Positions 1 to 8,988 of a DNA stretch of 40,167 nt are shown here, piece after piece. Location of the stretch: contig JAUMYU010000015.1 in assembly GCA_030528485.1 (NCBI GenBank), forward strand, positions 1 through 40,167, in the 5' to 3' direction. The notes beneath the pieces were generated by a model, which was given only the letters and a program-made list of their open reading frames with translations, did not search any database and was not told where the DNA came from. Numbering within the stretch: the first letter of the stretch is position 1; each line of letters opens with the position of its first letter. This stretch comes from Comamonadaceae bacterium. Lineage in GTDB: Bacteria; Pseudomonadota; Gammaproteobacteria; Burkholderiales; Burkholderiaceae_C. The position numbers were made by a program, and so were the translations under genes.

Positions 1-115
1 TGACCATGCCCACGCGCGGGTCTTTGAGCTCGCGCGCGATCAGCTCGGCCAGATCGCGCTGGATCTGGTCGGCGACGCGGTAGCCGCGATTGGGGCGGGA
101 AGCTTGTTTGCGCAT
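1..115 (-). CDS. rbfA: Ribosome-binding factor A (5' part; the gene runs off the window edge)
   Basis: Only the first 38 codons are present. They begin [17 protein letters not shown] and continue with a stretch ending in [10 protein letters not shown], the conserved start of RbfA. RbfA binds the 30S subunit and helps mature the 5' end of 16S rRNA. The ATG at 115-113 follows an AGGA ribosome-binding site by about 5 bases. The gene is the last visible member of the rimP-nusA-infB operon, its usual place in proteobacteria. Here it is separated from infB by a small ACT-domain gene and by a palindromic repeat, which is less usual. The identification is firm although the C-terminal KH-fold region is not in the window. 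Confidence 0.92.
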   Translation of the reverse strand, partial: MRKQASRPNRGYRVADQIQRDLAELIARELKDPRVGMV

Positions 116-179
116 GGTGTCCTGATGGAAGGTTCGCTGTTTTCCGTTTTCTGAAAGGGCAATCTGAAATGGCGGCGGC

Positions 180-593
180 TCAAGGATGGACGGTGTGGCC
201 CTGCCCGCGCAGCGCCTGCACGGCGGCGGGGTAATCGGCCTGCTGCACCAGCAGGTGGTCGCCATCGAAGGTGGAGAGCACAAACACCCCCAGCCCTGCC
301 GCGGCGATGGCGCTGCTGAGGGCCGCCACGATGCCGGTTTCGTCAAAGGCAACCGGGCCTGCCAGCTTCAGGCAGGCCCAATCGGCGGAGACGGGCGTGC
401 CCGCCGGGGCTTGCGCGGCCAGCTCTTGCGGGCAGACGATGGAGAGCTCCTCGTCCGTTTTCGTCACGGAGAAAAAAGCCCCCGCCGTGGCCCAGGCGGG
501 AATGGCTGCATCGGGCGCCAGGCGGCAGATGGCAAACCGCCCGGGCAAGGTGTGCAAGCTCAGGGCGCGCGGGGATGGCATGGTTGGACACAT
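180..593 (-). CDS. ACT-domain protein (amino-acid-binding fold), function unknown
   Basis: A 137-residue protein. The N-terminal half ([19 protein letters not shown]... and [16 protein letters not shown]) and the C-terminal half ([36 protein letters not shown]) match the two-ACT-repeat layout of small ACT_7/CASTOR-like proteins. Such proteins are thought to bind amino acids or act as regulatory subunits; no enzyme motif is visible. The start is uncertain: a GTG at 596 and ATGs at 593 and about 578 are all possible and none has a clear ribosome-binding site. It lies between infB and rbfA on the same strand, so it is probably co-transcribed unless the repeat at 610-688 ends the infB transcript. 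No conserved link to ribosome biogenesis is known to me. Confidence 0.7.
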   Translation of the reverse strand: MCPTMPSPRALSLHTLPGRFAICRLAPDAAIPAWATAGAFFSVTKTDEELSIVCPQELAAQAPAGTPVSADWACLKLAGPVAFDETGIVAALSSAIAAAGLGVFVLSTFDGDHLLVQQADYPAAVQALRGQGHTVHP

Positions 594-609
594 CACGACT
601 GCAAAAGCG

Positions 610-688
610 TTTTACGAATCAAAGGAAAACTCACTTCAACAATAACTTGCCGAAACAAGGCCGTTTCGTTTCCTTTTGATTTGGAAAA
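610..688. repeat. Palindromic intergenic repeat, copy 1 (core forward)
   Basis: AT-rich imperfect palindrome between the end of infB and the ACT-domain gene. The left arm TTTACGAATCAAAGGAAAA is complementary to the right arm TTTTCCTTTTGATTTGG. The central hairpin is built on GCCGAAACAAGGC. It begins 37 bp past the infB stop codon. Member of a 13-copy family in this window. Confidence 0.85.
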
Positions 689-724
689 TTTCCATGCCAA
701 AACACCTCTGCCTGCCCTGCGCGC

Positions 725-3652
725 TTACAGCGTGCGCGCAATCTCCTTGATGTCAAAGAATTCGAGCTGGTCGCCTTCCTTGATGTCGTTGTAGTTGCGC
801 AGCTTGATGCCGCACTCGAAGCCTTCGCGCACTTCCTTGACGTCTTCCTTGATGCGGCGCAGCGATTCGATCTCGCCGGTGTAAACCACCACGTTGTCGC
901 GCAGCAGGCGGAAGTGCGAGCTGCGGGTGACGAAGCCGCTGGTGATGTAGGAGCCGGCCACGGTGCCGATCTTGGAGGCCACGAACACGGTGCGGATCTC
1001 GGCCGTGCCGGTGACTTCCTCGCGCTGCTCGGGCGCGAGCATGCCGCTCATGGCCGCCTTCAGCTCGTCCACGGCGTCGTAGATGATGTTGTAGTAACGG
1101 ATGTCCACATCGTTGGTTTCGGCCAGCTTGCGCGCGCCCGCGTCGGCGCGCACGTTGAAGCCGATGACGATGCCGCCCGAGGCAATGGCCAGGTTCACAT
1201 CGCTTTCGCTGATGCCGCCCACGCCGGAGTACACCACCTGCACCTTGACTTCGTCGGTGCTGAGCTTGAGCAGCGATTGCGACAGCGCCTCCTGCGAGCC
1301 TTGCACGTCGGCCTTGATGAGGATGGGCAGGGTCTTGACCTCGCCAGCGGTCATGTCGGCAAACATGTTCTCCAGCTTGGCCGCCTGCTGCTTGGCCAGC
1401 TTGGTGTTGCGGAACTTGCCGGCGCGGTAGGTGGCGATTTCACGCGCGCGGCGCTCGTCGCTCATGACCATGAAATCGTCGCCTGCCAGCGGCACCTCGG
1501 TCAGGCCCTGGATTTCCACCGGGATCGAGGGGCCGGCGCTTTGCACGCGCGCGCCGCCTTCGTCGAGCATGGCGCGCACGCGGCCATAGGTCTGGCCGGC
1601 CAGCACCACGTCGCCCACCTTGAGCGTGCCCGACTGCACCAGCACCGTGGCCACGGGGCCGCGGCCCTTGTCGAGCTGGGCTTCGATCACCAGGCCCTTG
1701 GCCATGGCATCGACCGGGGCCTTGAGTTCGAGCACATCGGCCTGCAAGACCACGTTTTCCAGCAAGTCGTCAATGCCCATGCCGGTCTTGGAAGACACGG
1801 CAATGAAGGGCGAGTCGCCGCCGTATTCCTCGGGCACGACCTCCTCGGCCACGAGTTCGTTCTTGACCTTCTCGGGGTTGGCCTCGGGCTTGTCGGCTTT
1901 GGTGATGGCCACGACGATGGGCACCTTGGCCGCTTTGGCGTGCTTGATGGCCTCCTTGGTCTGGGGCATCACGCCGTCATCGGCGGCCACGACCAGGATG
2001 ACGATGTCGGTGGCCTGCGCGCCACGGGCGCGCATGGCCGTGAAGGCTTCGTGGCCCGGCGTATCCAGGAAGGAGACGATGCCGCGCGGCGTCTGAACGT
2101 GGTAGGCGCCGATGTGCTGCGTGATGCCGCCCGCCTCGCCGGAGGCGACCTTGGTGCGGCGGATGTAGTCCAGCAGCGAGGTCTTGCCGTGATCCACGTG
2201 GCCCATGACGGTGACCACGGGCGCGCGCGGGTGCAGCTCGGCCTGGTATTGGCTGGCCTCGTCCTCGGTGAAAGCCTCGGGGTCGTCGAGCTGGGCCTGC
2301 ACGGCGCGGTGGCCCATTTCCTCGACCACGATCATGGCCGTGTCCTGATCCAGCGGCTGGTTGATGGTGACCATCTGGCCCATCTTCATCAGCGCCTTGA
2401 TGACCTCGGAGGCCTTGATGGCCATCTTGTGCGCCAGCTCGGCCACGGTGATGGTCTCGGGCACGTGCACGTCCAGCACGCGCAATTCCTGCTGCACCGG
2501 CTCGGCGCGGCGATCGCGCGCATCGCGGCTGTCGCGCTTGCCTTTGGCGGACTTGCCGCCGGCCTTCCAGCCGCTGGCGCCGCCGCGGCCCACGCCGCCG
2601 GTGGCATCGCCCCGGGTCTTGATTTCCTTGCGGCGACCGTCTTCAGAAGCCCAGTTGGAGGACAGATCCGAGGACTTGAGCTCCTTGACCTTGCGGCCAG
2701 CACTGCTGCCGGGCTTGTCGGCTTTCTTCTTGGCATCGCCTGCGGCGGCGGGTTTGGTGAGCGTGCCTTTCTTGGCATCGGCAGCCGCGGCGGGCGCAGG
2801 CGCTTCGGCCTTCTTGGCCACCAGCACCTTGCGCGGCGCAGACATCATGGCGCGGATGGCCTCGGCCTCGGCCTGGGCCTTGCGGCGGCGCTCCTCCAAA
2901 TCCTTGGCGCGGCTTGCCTCCTCGGCGGCGCGCTTCTGCGATTCTTCCTCGGCCTTGCGGCGCTGCTCCTGCTGCTCCCGGGCGCGCTGCTCGGCTTCCT
3001 GGCGCGCCTCTTGCAGGGCCTGTTCCTTCTCGGCCGCAGCGCGGGCTTTTTTCTCGGATTCCTGGCGGGCGTAGGCGGCGGCGCGCTCCTCGGCTTCGCG
3101 CTCCTTGCGTTCGCGCTCTTCGCGGGCAACACGTTCGCGCTCCAATTCGGCCTCCTGCTGGCGCAGGCGCTCGGCTTCCTGGCGCGCCTCTTGCTCGCGT
3201 CGCGCCAGTTCGGCTGCCTCGGCAGGCGACGGCCCGGCAGGCGCTGCCGCCGGAGCGGGCGCGGCAGGGGCCACGGGGGCGCCAGAAGCCGCAGGCACGG
3301 CAGGCGCAGCAGACGCCACCGGCTCCGGCGTGGCCGACGGGGTTTCGGCCACTTCTTCGCGCTTGACGAAGGTGCGTTTTTTCCGGGTCACCACGTTGAT
3401 GGTGCGGGCCTTGCCAGTCGCGTCGGACTGCTTGATGGCGCTGGTCGAACGCTTGGTCAGCGTGATTTTCTTGCGCTCATCGGCGTGACCGGTGACGCTT
3501 TGCAGGTGCGCCAGATATTGCTGTTTGTCGGCTTCGCTGAGGGCGTCGTTGACCGAGGCTTTGGCAATGCCCGCTTCCTTGAGCTGTTGCAGCACGGCTT
3601 CGGGCGTTTGCTTGAGCTCGGCGGCAAATTCCGTAATGGTGTTGGTGGACAT
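725..3652 (-). CDS. infB: Translation initiation factor IF-2
   Basis: A 975-residue GTPase that brings fMet-tRNA to the 30S subunit and promotes subunit joining. An N-terminal IF2_N domain (residues about 1-52) is followed by a long Ala/Glu/Arg-rich charged linker with coiled-coil character (about 130-390). A second IF2_N domain (about 395-455) precedes the G domain, with G1 [10 protein letters not shown]3 DTPGHEAF and a G4 reading TKAD instead of the usual NKxD. Beta-barrel domains II and IV complete the protein, which ends in EIARTL. The ATG at 3652 is preceded by GGAG at 7 bases and lies 18 bases after the nusA stop, so the two are one operon. The Thr at G4 is, to my knowledge, seen in relatives and probably tolerated. 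Confidence 0.98.
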   Translation of the reverse strand: MSTNTITEFAAELKQTPEAVLQQLKEAGIAKASVNDALSEADKQQYLAHLQSVTGHADERKKITLTKRSTSAIKQSDATGKARTINVVTRKKRTFVKREEVAETPSATPEPVASAAPAVPAASGAPVAPAAPAPAAAPAGPSPAEAAELARREQEARQEAERLRQQEAELERERVAREERERKEREAEERAAAYARQESEKKARAAAEKEQALQEARQEAEQRAREQQEQRRKAEEESQKRAAEEASRAKDLEERRRKAQAEAEAIRAMMSAPRKVLVAKKAEAPAPAAAADAKKGTLTKPAAAGDAKKKADKPGSSAGRKVKELKSSDLSSNWASEDGRRKEIKTRGDATGGVGRGGASGWKAGGKSAKGKRDSRDARDRRAEPVQQELRVLDVHVPETITVAELAHKMAIKASEVIKALMKMGQMVTINQPLDQDTAMIVVEEMGHRAVQAQLDDPEAFTEDEASQYQAELHPRAPVVTVMGHVDHGKTSLLDYIRRTKVASGEAGGITQHIGAYHVQTPRGIVSFLDTPGHEAFTAMRARGAQATDIVILVVAADDGVMPQTKEAIKHAKAAKVPIVVAITKADKPEANPEKVKNELVAEEVVPEEYGGDSPFIAVSSKTGMGIDDLLENVVLQADVLELKAPVDAMAKGLVIEAQLDKGRGPVATVLVQSGTLKVGDVVLAGQTYGRVRAMLDEGGARVQSAGPSIPVEIQGLTEVPLAGDDFMVMSDERRAREIATYRAGKFRNTKLAKQQAAKLENMFADMTAGEVKTLPILIKADVQGSQEALSQSLLKLSTDEVKVQVVYSGVGGISESDVNLAIASGGIVIGFNVRADAGARKLAETNDVDIRYYNIIYDAVDELKAAMSGMLAPEQREEVTGTAEIRTVFVASKIGTVAGSYITSGFVTRSSHFRLLRDNVVVYTGEIESLRRIKEDVKEVREGFECGIKLRNYNDIKEGDQLEFFDIKEIARTL

Positions 3653-3670
3653 AAATCTGCTCCGCCCTCC

Positions 3671-5170
3671 TTATACCTGTTGGGCCTGGTCGTTATCGAA
3701 CCAGTGCGCACGCGCTTTGACAATCAAATCGGTGGCCTCTTTTTCATCCAGGCCGCCGATTTCCATCAGCTCGTCGGTGGCCAGATCGGCCAGGTCGTCA
3801 CGGCTGAACACCCGGTGCTCGGCCAGCTTGACCAGCAAGTCGGCGCTGACGCCTTCCAGTTCACGCAAATCCTGCGCCACTTGCGAGACGCTTTGCTCAC
3901 GTGCAATTTCCAGCGTCAACAGCGCGTCTTTGGCGCGCGCGCGCAGCTCGCTGACGGTTTCCTCGTCGAAGCCTTCAATCTCCAGCATTTCCTGCAAAGG
4001 CACGTAGGCGATTTCCTCCAGCGTGGCGAAGCCTTCGGCAATCAGCATGTCGGCCATTTCCTGATCGACATCAAGCTTGCCCATGAACAGTTCGCGGATC
4101 TGGCTGTCCTCATTGGCCTGCTTCTCGGCAGACTCGGCCGGATCCATGATGTTGATTTTCCAGCCGGTCAAATCGGATGCCAGCCGCACGTTCTGGCCGC
4201 CGCGGCCAATGGCGTTGGCGAGGTTTTCCTCGTCCACCACCACGTCCATGGCATGGGTTTCCTCATCGACGTAAATGGACTGCACCTGCGCGGGCGAGAG
4301 CGCGCCGATGACGAACTCGGCCGGATCGTCCGACCACAGCACCACGTCCACCTTCTCGCCAGCCATCTCGTTGGTCACTGCATTCACGCGGGTGGCGCGA
4401 ATGCCCACGCTGGTGCCAATGGGGTCCACGCGCGGATCGTGTGAAACCACGGCAATCTTGGCGCGCGAACCTGCATCGCGGGCGCAGGATTTGATCTCTA
4501 CCACGCCTTGGCCGATTTCCGGCACCTCGTTGCGGAACAGCTCCACCATGAACTCGGGCGCCGTGCGCGAGAGCAGGATGGCTGGCCCGCGCAGCTCGGG
4601 GTTGACCTCCAGGATCAGCGCCTTGACGCGATCGCCCGAGCGCAGGTTTTCCTTCGGAATCATGTGCGAGCGGCGCAGGCGCGCCTCGACGCGCCCGCTC
4701 TCGACGATGGCGTCGCCGCTTTTGTCCACGCGCTTGATGGTGCCGGTGAAGATTTTTTGCCCGTGCGAAAGAAAATCGCTGAGCAGCATGGCGCGCTCGG
4801 CTTCACGGATCTTCTGCAAGATCACCTGCTTGGCCGCCATCGCGCCAATGCGGCCTATCGGGATGGATTCGATTTGCTCCTCGATGTAGTCGCCCACTTG
4901 CAATTGCGGATCGCGCTCTTGCGCGTCCATCAGCAGCTCCTCGGCATCGGGGTTTTGCAGGCCAGCCTCGTCGGGCACTACCAGCCAGCGGCGCAGCGTT
5001 TCGTAGTCGCCGCTATCGCGATCAATCGCCACGCGGATGTCCACGTCTTCCTTGTAGAGCTTTTTGCTCGCCTGGGCCAAGGCCAGCTCAATGGCCCCGA
5101 ACACCACGTCGCGCTCGACGTTCTTTTCCAGCGAGATCGCATCGACCAACATCAGCAATTCGCGATTCAT
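3671..5170 (-). CDS. nusA: Transcription termination/antitermination factor NusA
   Basis: A 499-residue protein starting [18 protein letters not shown]. It binds RNA polymerase and nascent RNA and modulates pausing, termination and antitermination. Order of parts: N-terminal RNAP-binding domain (about 1-125), S1 domain (about 135-200, [20 protein letters not shown]), KH1 and KH2 (about 205-345, with [11 protein letters not shown]), then two C-terminal acidic helix-hairpin repeats ([14 protein letters not shown] and [17 protein letters not shown]). The reading frame extends upstream to 5242, but the ATG at 5170 has a GGAG site and matches the family N-terminus. The gene lies 68 bases after rimP and 18 before infB. 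Known NusA autoregulation makes the terminator in front of rimP noteworthy. Confidence 0.98.
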   Translation of the reverse strand: MNRELLMLVDAISLEKNVERDVVFGAIELALAQASKKLYKEDVDIRVAIDRDSGDYETLRRWLVVPDEAGLQNPDAEELLMDAQERDPQLQVGDYIEEQIESIPIGRIGAMAAKQVILQKIREAERAMLLSDFLSHGQKIFTGTIKRVDKSGDAIVESGRVEARLRRSHMIPKENLRSGDRVKALILEVNPELRGPAILLSRTAPEFMVELFRNEVPEIGQGVVEIKSCARDAGSRAKIAVVSHDPRVDPIGTSVGIRATRVNAVTNEMAGEKVDVVLWSDDPAEFVIGALSPAQVQSIYVDEETHAMDVVVDEENLANAIGRGGQNVRLASDLTGWKINIMDPAESAEKQANEDSQIRELFMGKLDVDQEMADMLIAEGFATLEEIAYVPLQEMLEIEGFDEETVSELRARAKDALLTLEIAREQSVSQVAQDLRELEGVSADLLVKLAEHRVFSRDDLADLATDELMEIGGLDEKEATDLIVKARAHWFDNDQAQQV

Positions 5171-5238
5171 GTGCACAACTCCTGCGGCCTTTTGGGGCCT
5201 GCCATTTCTTTCAATCCGTTTTTTCTGTTCGGGCCTGC

Positions 5239-5838
5239 TCATCGGCCTTTGAAGCTGACAATGGGCGCCAGGCGCACTTCCTTGGCTTCATCGAGCGTAA
5301 AGCCCAGCGCCTGCGCTGGCGGCGGCACGTATTTCTTGCTCACCTTCTGACCGGGCTTGCGCTCAGGCTCGTCAGTCCAGACCACCTGCCACTGCCCCGG
5401 CCCATCGCCCGCAAGCAACTGGCCGCGAAAGCGTTTGCGATTGGCGCTCACCACGCCGCCTGCGGCCGCCCCAATAGGCTGCTTGAGCACCACGTCCACC
5501 ACCTCGCCGGTGAAGCGCCGCAAGTCGCGCTCGTCGCGCAGCAAACGGTCAATGCCTGGCGAGGAGACTTCCAGACGGGCGTAATCCACGCCCTCGACCT
5601 CCAGCGCGAACTGGAGCTGGCGTGTGACCGTCTCGCAGTCTTCCACGGTAATGGCGCGCGGCGCTGCGGATGCGGGCAGCGCCGGCTCCTGGGTAGGCGC
5701 TTGCTGCTCGGCGTTTTCCGGCTCCTGCCAAGGCAAATCGATCGTCACGCGCAGCAAGCCGCCAGCAGATCTCTCTACTTCCACCAGATCAAACCCCAAA
5801 CCCGTGACGGTTTGTTCGATCACCTGCTGCATTGCCAC
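5239..5838 (-). CDS. rimP: Ribosome maturation factor RimP
   Basis: A 199-residue protein needed for 30S subunit assembly. It has the RimP N-terminal alpha/beta domain ([26 protein letters not shown], then the [36 protein letters not shown] signature in two parts) and the C-terminal SH3-like barrel. A linker of about 20 residues rich in Pro, Ala and Gln interrupts the first domain near residues 38-58. The GTG start at 5838 is preferred because AGGGGAC ends 7 bases upstream and because it restores the MAxQQ N-terminus of relatives; an ATG at 5832 is the alternative. It is the first gene of rimP-nusA-infB. Confidence 0.95.
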   Translation of the reverse strand: MAMQQVIEQTVTGLGFDLVEVERSAGGLLRVTIDLPWQEPENAEQQAPTQEPALPASAAPRAITVEDCETVTRQLQFALEVEGVDYARLEVSSPGIDRLLRDERDLRRFTGEVVDVVLKQPIGAAAGGVVSANRKRFRGQLLAGDGPGQWQVVWTDEPERKPGQKVSKKYVPPPAQALGFTLDEAKEVRLAPIVSFKGR

Positions 5839-5860
5839 GTTCGACGTCCCCTGAAAAAAC

Positions 5861-5893
5861 AAAAAAACCCGCAGGTGGCGAAACCTCGGGTTT
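5861..5893 (-). terminator. Intrinsic terminator directly upstream of rimP, possible attenuator
   Basis: On the minus strand the hairpin AACCCGAGGT / ACCTGCGGGTT (one bulge, 6-base loop) is followed by seven T and then more T-rich sequence. It ends about 8 bases before the rimP ribosome-binding site, which leaves no room for a promoter in between. Any transcript of rimP must therefore read through it. A second G/C hairpin (TGCTCCCC / GGGGGCA) lies immediately upstream on the transcript at about 5905-5933. Confidence 0.75.
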
Positions 5894-6021
5894 GCCGATG
5901 CCCTGCCCCCATCCCTGTTGCACGGGGAGCAAAGCGCCTATCTCGCCTGCCTTGCGGCTGTGTCCAAAGTGCTGCTGCGCCCTTGCACAGCGGCCCCTTT
6001 TTTCCGTTTACGGCCATTCCA

Positions 6022-6052
6022 GAAACAACAAGGGGCGGCTTGTTTCCGCCCC
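6022..6052 (-). terminator. Hairpin with T-rich tail, probable terminator of moeB
   Basis: On the minus strand, GGGGCGG, a 7-base loop and CCGCCCC are followed by TTGTTGTTTC. It lies about 100 bases past the stop codon of the MoeB/ThiF-type gene. The rest of 5894-6148 contains the presumed rimP promoter and leader; I could not assign a convincing -35/-10 pair there. Confidence 0.55.
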
Positions 6053-6148
6053 ATTCATCGCTGCATTGCTGCCCTGACCGAATGCAAAACGGCGCAGATT
6101 GTAACCGCAATGCCCCTTCAGCACCATAGCCAGGCTGGCTTCCGTGGC

Positions 6149-6910
6149 TTAAACCGTTGCCGGGCGTGGCGGCGCGCATACACCACAGCCTGGATTGCGG
6201 GCCAACTGCAAGGCTTGCGGCGCGCTGCTCAGCGCGTTGAAAAGCAGCAACTGGCCACATGCGCTCTGGCCCAGGCCCAGCAGCGCCTTGAGGGCCTCGC
6301 CAGCCTGCGCCGTGCCGACCATGCCCACCAGTGGCGCAAAGACGCCAAAGACCGCGCACGCGCCATCGTCGGCATGCCCCTCGCCAAACAGGCAGGCATA
6401 GCAGGGCGAATCGGCGCGGCGCGGATCAAATACGCTGAGCTGGCCATCAAAACGCGTGGCCGCGCCCATGACCAATGGCGTTTGCGTGGCGATGCTGGCG
6501 CGGTTGATAGCGTGGCGCGTGGCGTAGTTGTCGCTGCAATCGAGCACCACATCGCATTCGGCCAGCAGGCGCGTCAAGCCGCCGAAGTCCAGCCGCTGCA
6601 CCAAGGGGCGGATCTCCACATCGGGGTTTTGCGCCGCCATGCGCTGCGCCAGTACCTGCGCCTTGGGTTGGCCCAGATCGGCAGGCGTGAAAAACACCTG
6701 ACGTTGCAGGTTGGAGGCTTCGACCACGTCGTCATCGGCAATCCACAGCCGCCCTACGCCAGCGGCGGCCAGGTAGGCGATGGCGGCATGACCCAGGCCG
6801 CCGCAGCCCACCACCAGCGCCGTGCTGGCCAGCAGGCGCTCTTGCCCGGCCAGGTCGATTTCGTCGAGCAGGATGTGGCGTGCATAGCGCAAAAGCTGGG
6901 CGTCGTTCAT
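6149..6910 (-). CDS. moeB: MoeB/ThiF-type sulfur-carrier adenylyltransferase
   Basis: A 253-residue member of the HesA/MoeB/ThiF family. These enzymes adenylate the C-terminal glycine of a ubiquitin-like sulfur carrier (MoaD or ThiS) for molybdopterin or thiamine synthesis. Visible features are the nucleotide-binding GCGGLG (35-40), the SNLQRQ segment with R70, D127 in DCSDN, and four zinc-ligand cysteines C170/C173 (CYAC) and C242/C245 (CGVC). The frame is open upstream to 6982, but the N-terminus MNDAQLLRYARHILL fits the family and starts at 6910. No moaD, moaE or thi gene is adjacent, so MoeB versus ThiF cannot be settled from context. Confidence 0.88.
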   Translation of the reverse strand: MNDAQLLRYARHILLDEIDLAGQERLLASTALVVGCGGLGHAAIAYLAAAGVGRLWIADDDVVEASNLQRQVFFTPADLGQPKAQVLAQRMAAQNPDVEIRPLVQRLDFGGLTRLLAECDVVLDCSDNYATRHAINRASIATQTPLVMGAATRFDGQLSVFDPRRADSPCYACLFGEGHADDGACAVFGVFAPLVGMVGTAQAGEALKALLGLGQSACGQLLLFNALSSAPQALQLARNPGCGVCAPPRPATV

Positions 6911-7005
6911 GGGCTGGCAAAGGGGATTGGCAGGGTTTGGGGCAAGGGCCTGCAACAGCCAGGCCACGCGGAAAGTTAACAAAAGTTACGCACGGATGCG
7001 ATTCG

Positions 7006-7034
7006 TTGCATGCATCCCATGCGACCTCTACACT
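7006..7034 (+). promoter_or_regulatory. Possible promoter for the candidate small RNA
   Basis: TTGCAT (7006-7011) and TACACT (7029-7034) are separated by 17 bases on the plus strand, giving a start near 7041. The match to the -35 consensus is weak (3 of 6); the spacing and the terminator downstream make it worth recording. Confidence 0.4.
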
Positions 7035-7040
7035 CTGCGC

Positions 7041-7140
7041 ACATGAGAGGAGAGGAGGAGCACACTGCGCAATCGGACGCTCCCCCATGGGCACACCCAT
7101 CGATGCGGCTTGAGAGAGTTGGCGCGATGGGTGTTTTTTT
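7041..7140 (+). ncRNA. Candidate small RNA with intrinsic terminator
   Basis: Between two minus-strand genes there is a plus-strand intrinsic terminator: ACACCCATCG (7093-7102) pairs perfectly with CGATGGGTGT (7125-7134) and runs into seven T (7134-7140). No plus-strand gene precedes it. A promoter-like pair at 7006-7034 would yield a transcript of about 100 bases. The body includes GGAGGAGC and GCTCCC, which could form a second hairpin around 7055-7084, and purine-rich GAGAGGAGAGGAGG that could pair with ribosome-binding sites. I do not recognise a known RNA family; 4.5S, 6S and tmRNA motifs are absent. Confidence 0.5.
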
Positions 7141-7170
7141 GCCTGGCGCGCCGGGATTTTGAACAGGTGC

Positions 7171-8034
7171 TTATTGCCGCACATCGTCAATGACCGGCTC
7201 GCCAAAGCCGGGCGCATCCAGGCGCTGCAAGATGGCCTGGGCGGTGGCCTCGGGCGTTTGCAGTTGGCCGTTTTCCAGCAAGCTTTGAAAGCGCGGCAAA
7301 TCGGGGAAGTCCTGGGCGCGGGCGCTGCACAGGTGCTGCTGCATGTCGGTGGCGATGACGCCCGGCGCCAGCGAGGCCACGCGCGCGCCTTCGGGGCGGG
7401 CGGCTTCCTCCAGCGCCAGGCAGCGGGTGTAGAGATCCATGCCCGCCTTGGCCGCGCAGTACACGGCTTGCGCAGCCATGGGGCGGCGGCCCAGGCCAGA
7501 GGAGATGTTGAGCACTTTGCGCCCTGCCGCCGCCGCGCCCGGCGGCGCGGGCCAGTTTTCGCTGGCGCGCAAAAAGGCGGCACAGAGCAACATGGCCGCC
7601 TCCAGCCCCACGCGCAGGCCCTGGGTGATGTCGGCGCTGCCAAGCTGGCTGAGCGGCGCAATGGCGGGGATCAGGCCGGCGTTGTTGATCAGGCGCAGCT
7701 CGCGCCAGATGGTGGGCGGGGCTTCAGTGGACGCAGCTTCAGTGGGCGCGGGTTGTGCGGGCGCAGCGCCAGCAGCCGATGCCTGCGCCTGCTTGCGCCC
7801 GGCCAGCCATTGCTCCAGCCGCTGCGCGACGGGGGCGGCGTCGGCCAAATCGGCCTGCCATTGCTCGAAATGCGCCGGGCTGTGCGCAGCCAGCACTTGC
7901 AAATGGGCGCTGGGCTGGCGGGCGATGCCCAGCACGCAATCGCCCGGCTGGGCGCGCTGCAACAGCGCCGCAGCCAGCGCCTGGCCCAGCCCACGGGAGT
8001 GGCCGGTGATGATCGTCAAGGTGGCTTGGGTCAT
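7171..8034 (-). CDS. Short-chain dehydrogenase/reductase
   Basis: A 287-residue classical-type SDR with the cofactor motif TGHSRGLG (10-17), the NNAG motif, and the catalytic Ser and YxxxK in ISSGLGRRPMAAQAVYCAAK. The glycine motif favours NADP(H) through its Arg, by analogy with sepiapterin/benzil-reductase-like SDRs; the substrate is unknown. A 25-30-residue Ala/Pro/Thr/Glu-rich insertion near residues 82-108 is encoded by a small tandem repeat at about 7722-7755. The gene follows rapZ on the same strand, separated by a palindromic repeat, and precedes moeB by about 260 bases. The ribosome-binding site is weak (TTGGAATC). Confidence 0.85.
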   Translation of the reverse strand: MTQATLTIITGHSRGLGQALAAALLQRAQPGDCVLGIARQPSAHLQVLAAHSPAHFEQWQADLADAAPVAQRLEQWLAGRKQAQASAAGAAPAQPAPTEAASTEAPPTIWRELRLINNAGLIPAIAPLSQLGSADITQGLRVGLEAAMLLCAAFLRASENWPAPPGAAAAGRKVLNISSGLGRRPMAAQAVYCAAKAGMDLYTRCLALEEAARPEGARVASLAPGVIATDMQQHLCSARAQDFPDLPRFQSLLENGQLQTPEATAQAILQRLDAPGFGEPVIDDVRQ

Positions 8035-8049
8035 GATTCCAAGTTATTA

Positions 8050-8126
8050 TTCTAAATCAATAAGCAACAAAATACCCTTGTTTCGGCATGATATGCATAA
8101 AATGGTGTTTACATTGATTTGCAATT
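8050..8126. repeat. Palindromic intergenic repeat, copy 2 (core reverse)
   Basis: Left arm TTCTAAATCAATAAGCAA and right arm TTTACATTGATTTGCAA are complementary. The core ACCCTTGTTTCGGCATGA is the reverse complement of the family core. The right end meets the rapZ stop codon (TAA at 8127-8125), so the element starts at the very end of that gene. Confidence 0.85.
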
Positions 8127-8988
8127 AACGCGCCAGCTCGATTTCCCGGTGGCGTTTGAGCACCGTCCAGTCGGCGCTGAATTGCGCAGCCAGTTGCTCC
8201 ACCATGAACACCGAGCGGTGCTGCCCGCCGGTGCAGCCGATGGCGACGCTGACGTAGCTGCGGTGGTTGTCGGCGTGGCTGGGCAGCCATTTGTGCAAAA
8301 AGCCGGCGATGTCTTGCTGCATGGCCTGCACTGGCGCCTCGCATTGCAGGAACTCGATCACCGGCGCTTCCAGCCCGGTGCGGTGCTTCAACTCGGGCAC
8401 GTAGTGGGGGTTGGGCAGCATGCGCACGTCAAATACGTAATCGGCATCGCGCGGGATGCCGCGCTTGAAGGCAAAGGATTGGAAGATCAGCGTCAGCCGC
8501 CCCGGCGGCAGGCCCAGGATGTGCTTGAGGCGGCTTTGCAGCTCCGAGGCGCGGCTGTGGCTGGTGTCGATGACGTGGGCCATGTCGCGCAGCGGCCCCA
8601 TGATGCTGCGCTCGTGCGCGATGAGCTGCACCAGCGCCGCATCGCCGTGCGCATCGCTGCCGCCTGCCAGCGGATGCTTGCGCCGGGTTTCGGAAAAGCG
8701 CCGCACCAGCGTATCGGTGGCGGCATCGAAAAACAGCACCCGCACCTGCACGCCCTGCCCGCGCACGGCTTCGAGCAGCCCGGGCAGCAAGGGCAGCGAT
8801 TGCGCGCTGCGCGCATCGATGGCAATGGCCATGCTGGCAATGTGCTGGTTGCGCTCCAGCGCCAGGCTGGCCAGCAGCAACTCTGGCGGCAGGTTGTCGA
8901 TGCAGTAATAGCCCGCATCCTCCAGCGCGCCCAGCGCCACGGATTTGCCCGAGCCGGACATGCCGGTAATCAGCACCAGTTCACGCAT
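8125..8988 (-). CDS. rapZ: RNase adapter protein RapZ
   Basis: A 287-residue P-loop protein. In enterobacteria RapZ binds GlmZ RNA and presents it to RNase E, sensing glucosamine-6-phosphate; the role in betaproteobacteria is less studied. Walker A is GMSGSGKS (9-16). Later family blocks are visible: [43 protein letters not shown] and the C-terminal [12 protein letters not shown]. The ATG at 8988 lies inside the end of recN: ATGCGTGA holds both the rapZ start and the recN stop, an 8-base overlap that suggests coupled translation. The hprK and ptsN genes that often accompany rapZ are not in the window. Confidence 0.95.
   Translation of the reverse strand: MRELVLITGMSGSGKSVALGALEDAGYYCIDNLPPELLLASLALERNQHIASMAIAIDARSAQSLPLLPGLLEAVRGQGVQVRVLFFDAATDTLVRRFSETRRKHPLAGGSDAHGDAALVQLIAHERSIMGPLRDMAHVIDTSHSRASELQSRLKHILGLPPGRLTLIFQSFAFKRGIPRDADYVFDVRMLPNPHYVPELKHRTGLEAPVIEFLQCEAPVQAMQQDIAGFLHKWLPSHADNHRSYVSVAIGCTGGQHRSVFMVEQLAAQFSADWTVLKRHREIELAR

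Noticed and set aside
2840..3260. Glu/Arg/Ala-rich low-complexity DNA inside infB as a repeat region
   Set aside because: It encodes the normal charged linker of IF-2; such linkers are common in the family.
914..4444. A very long plus-strand open frame opposite infB and nusA
   Set aside because: It is the antisense of well-identified genes; His/Gly/Leu-rich composition is typical of a shadow frame in GC-rich DNA.
5894..6148. A tRNA or known riboswitch upstream of rimP
   Set aside because: No T-loop GTTCRA motif or cloverleaf was found, and I could match no TPP, FMN, cobalamin or 6S signature.
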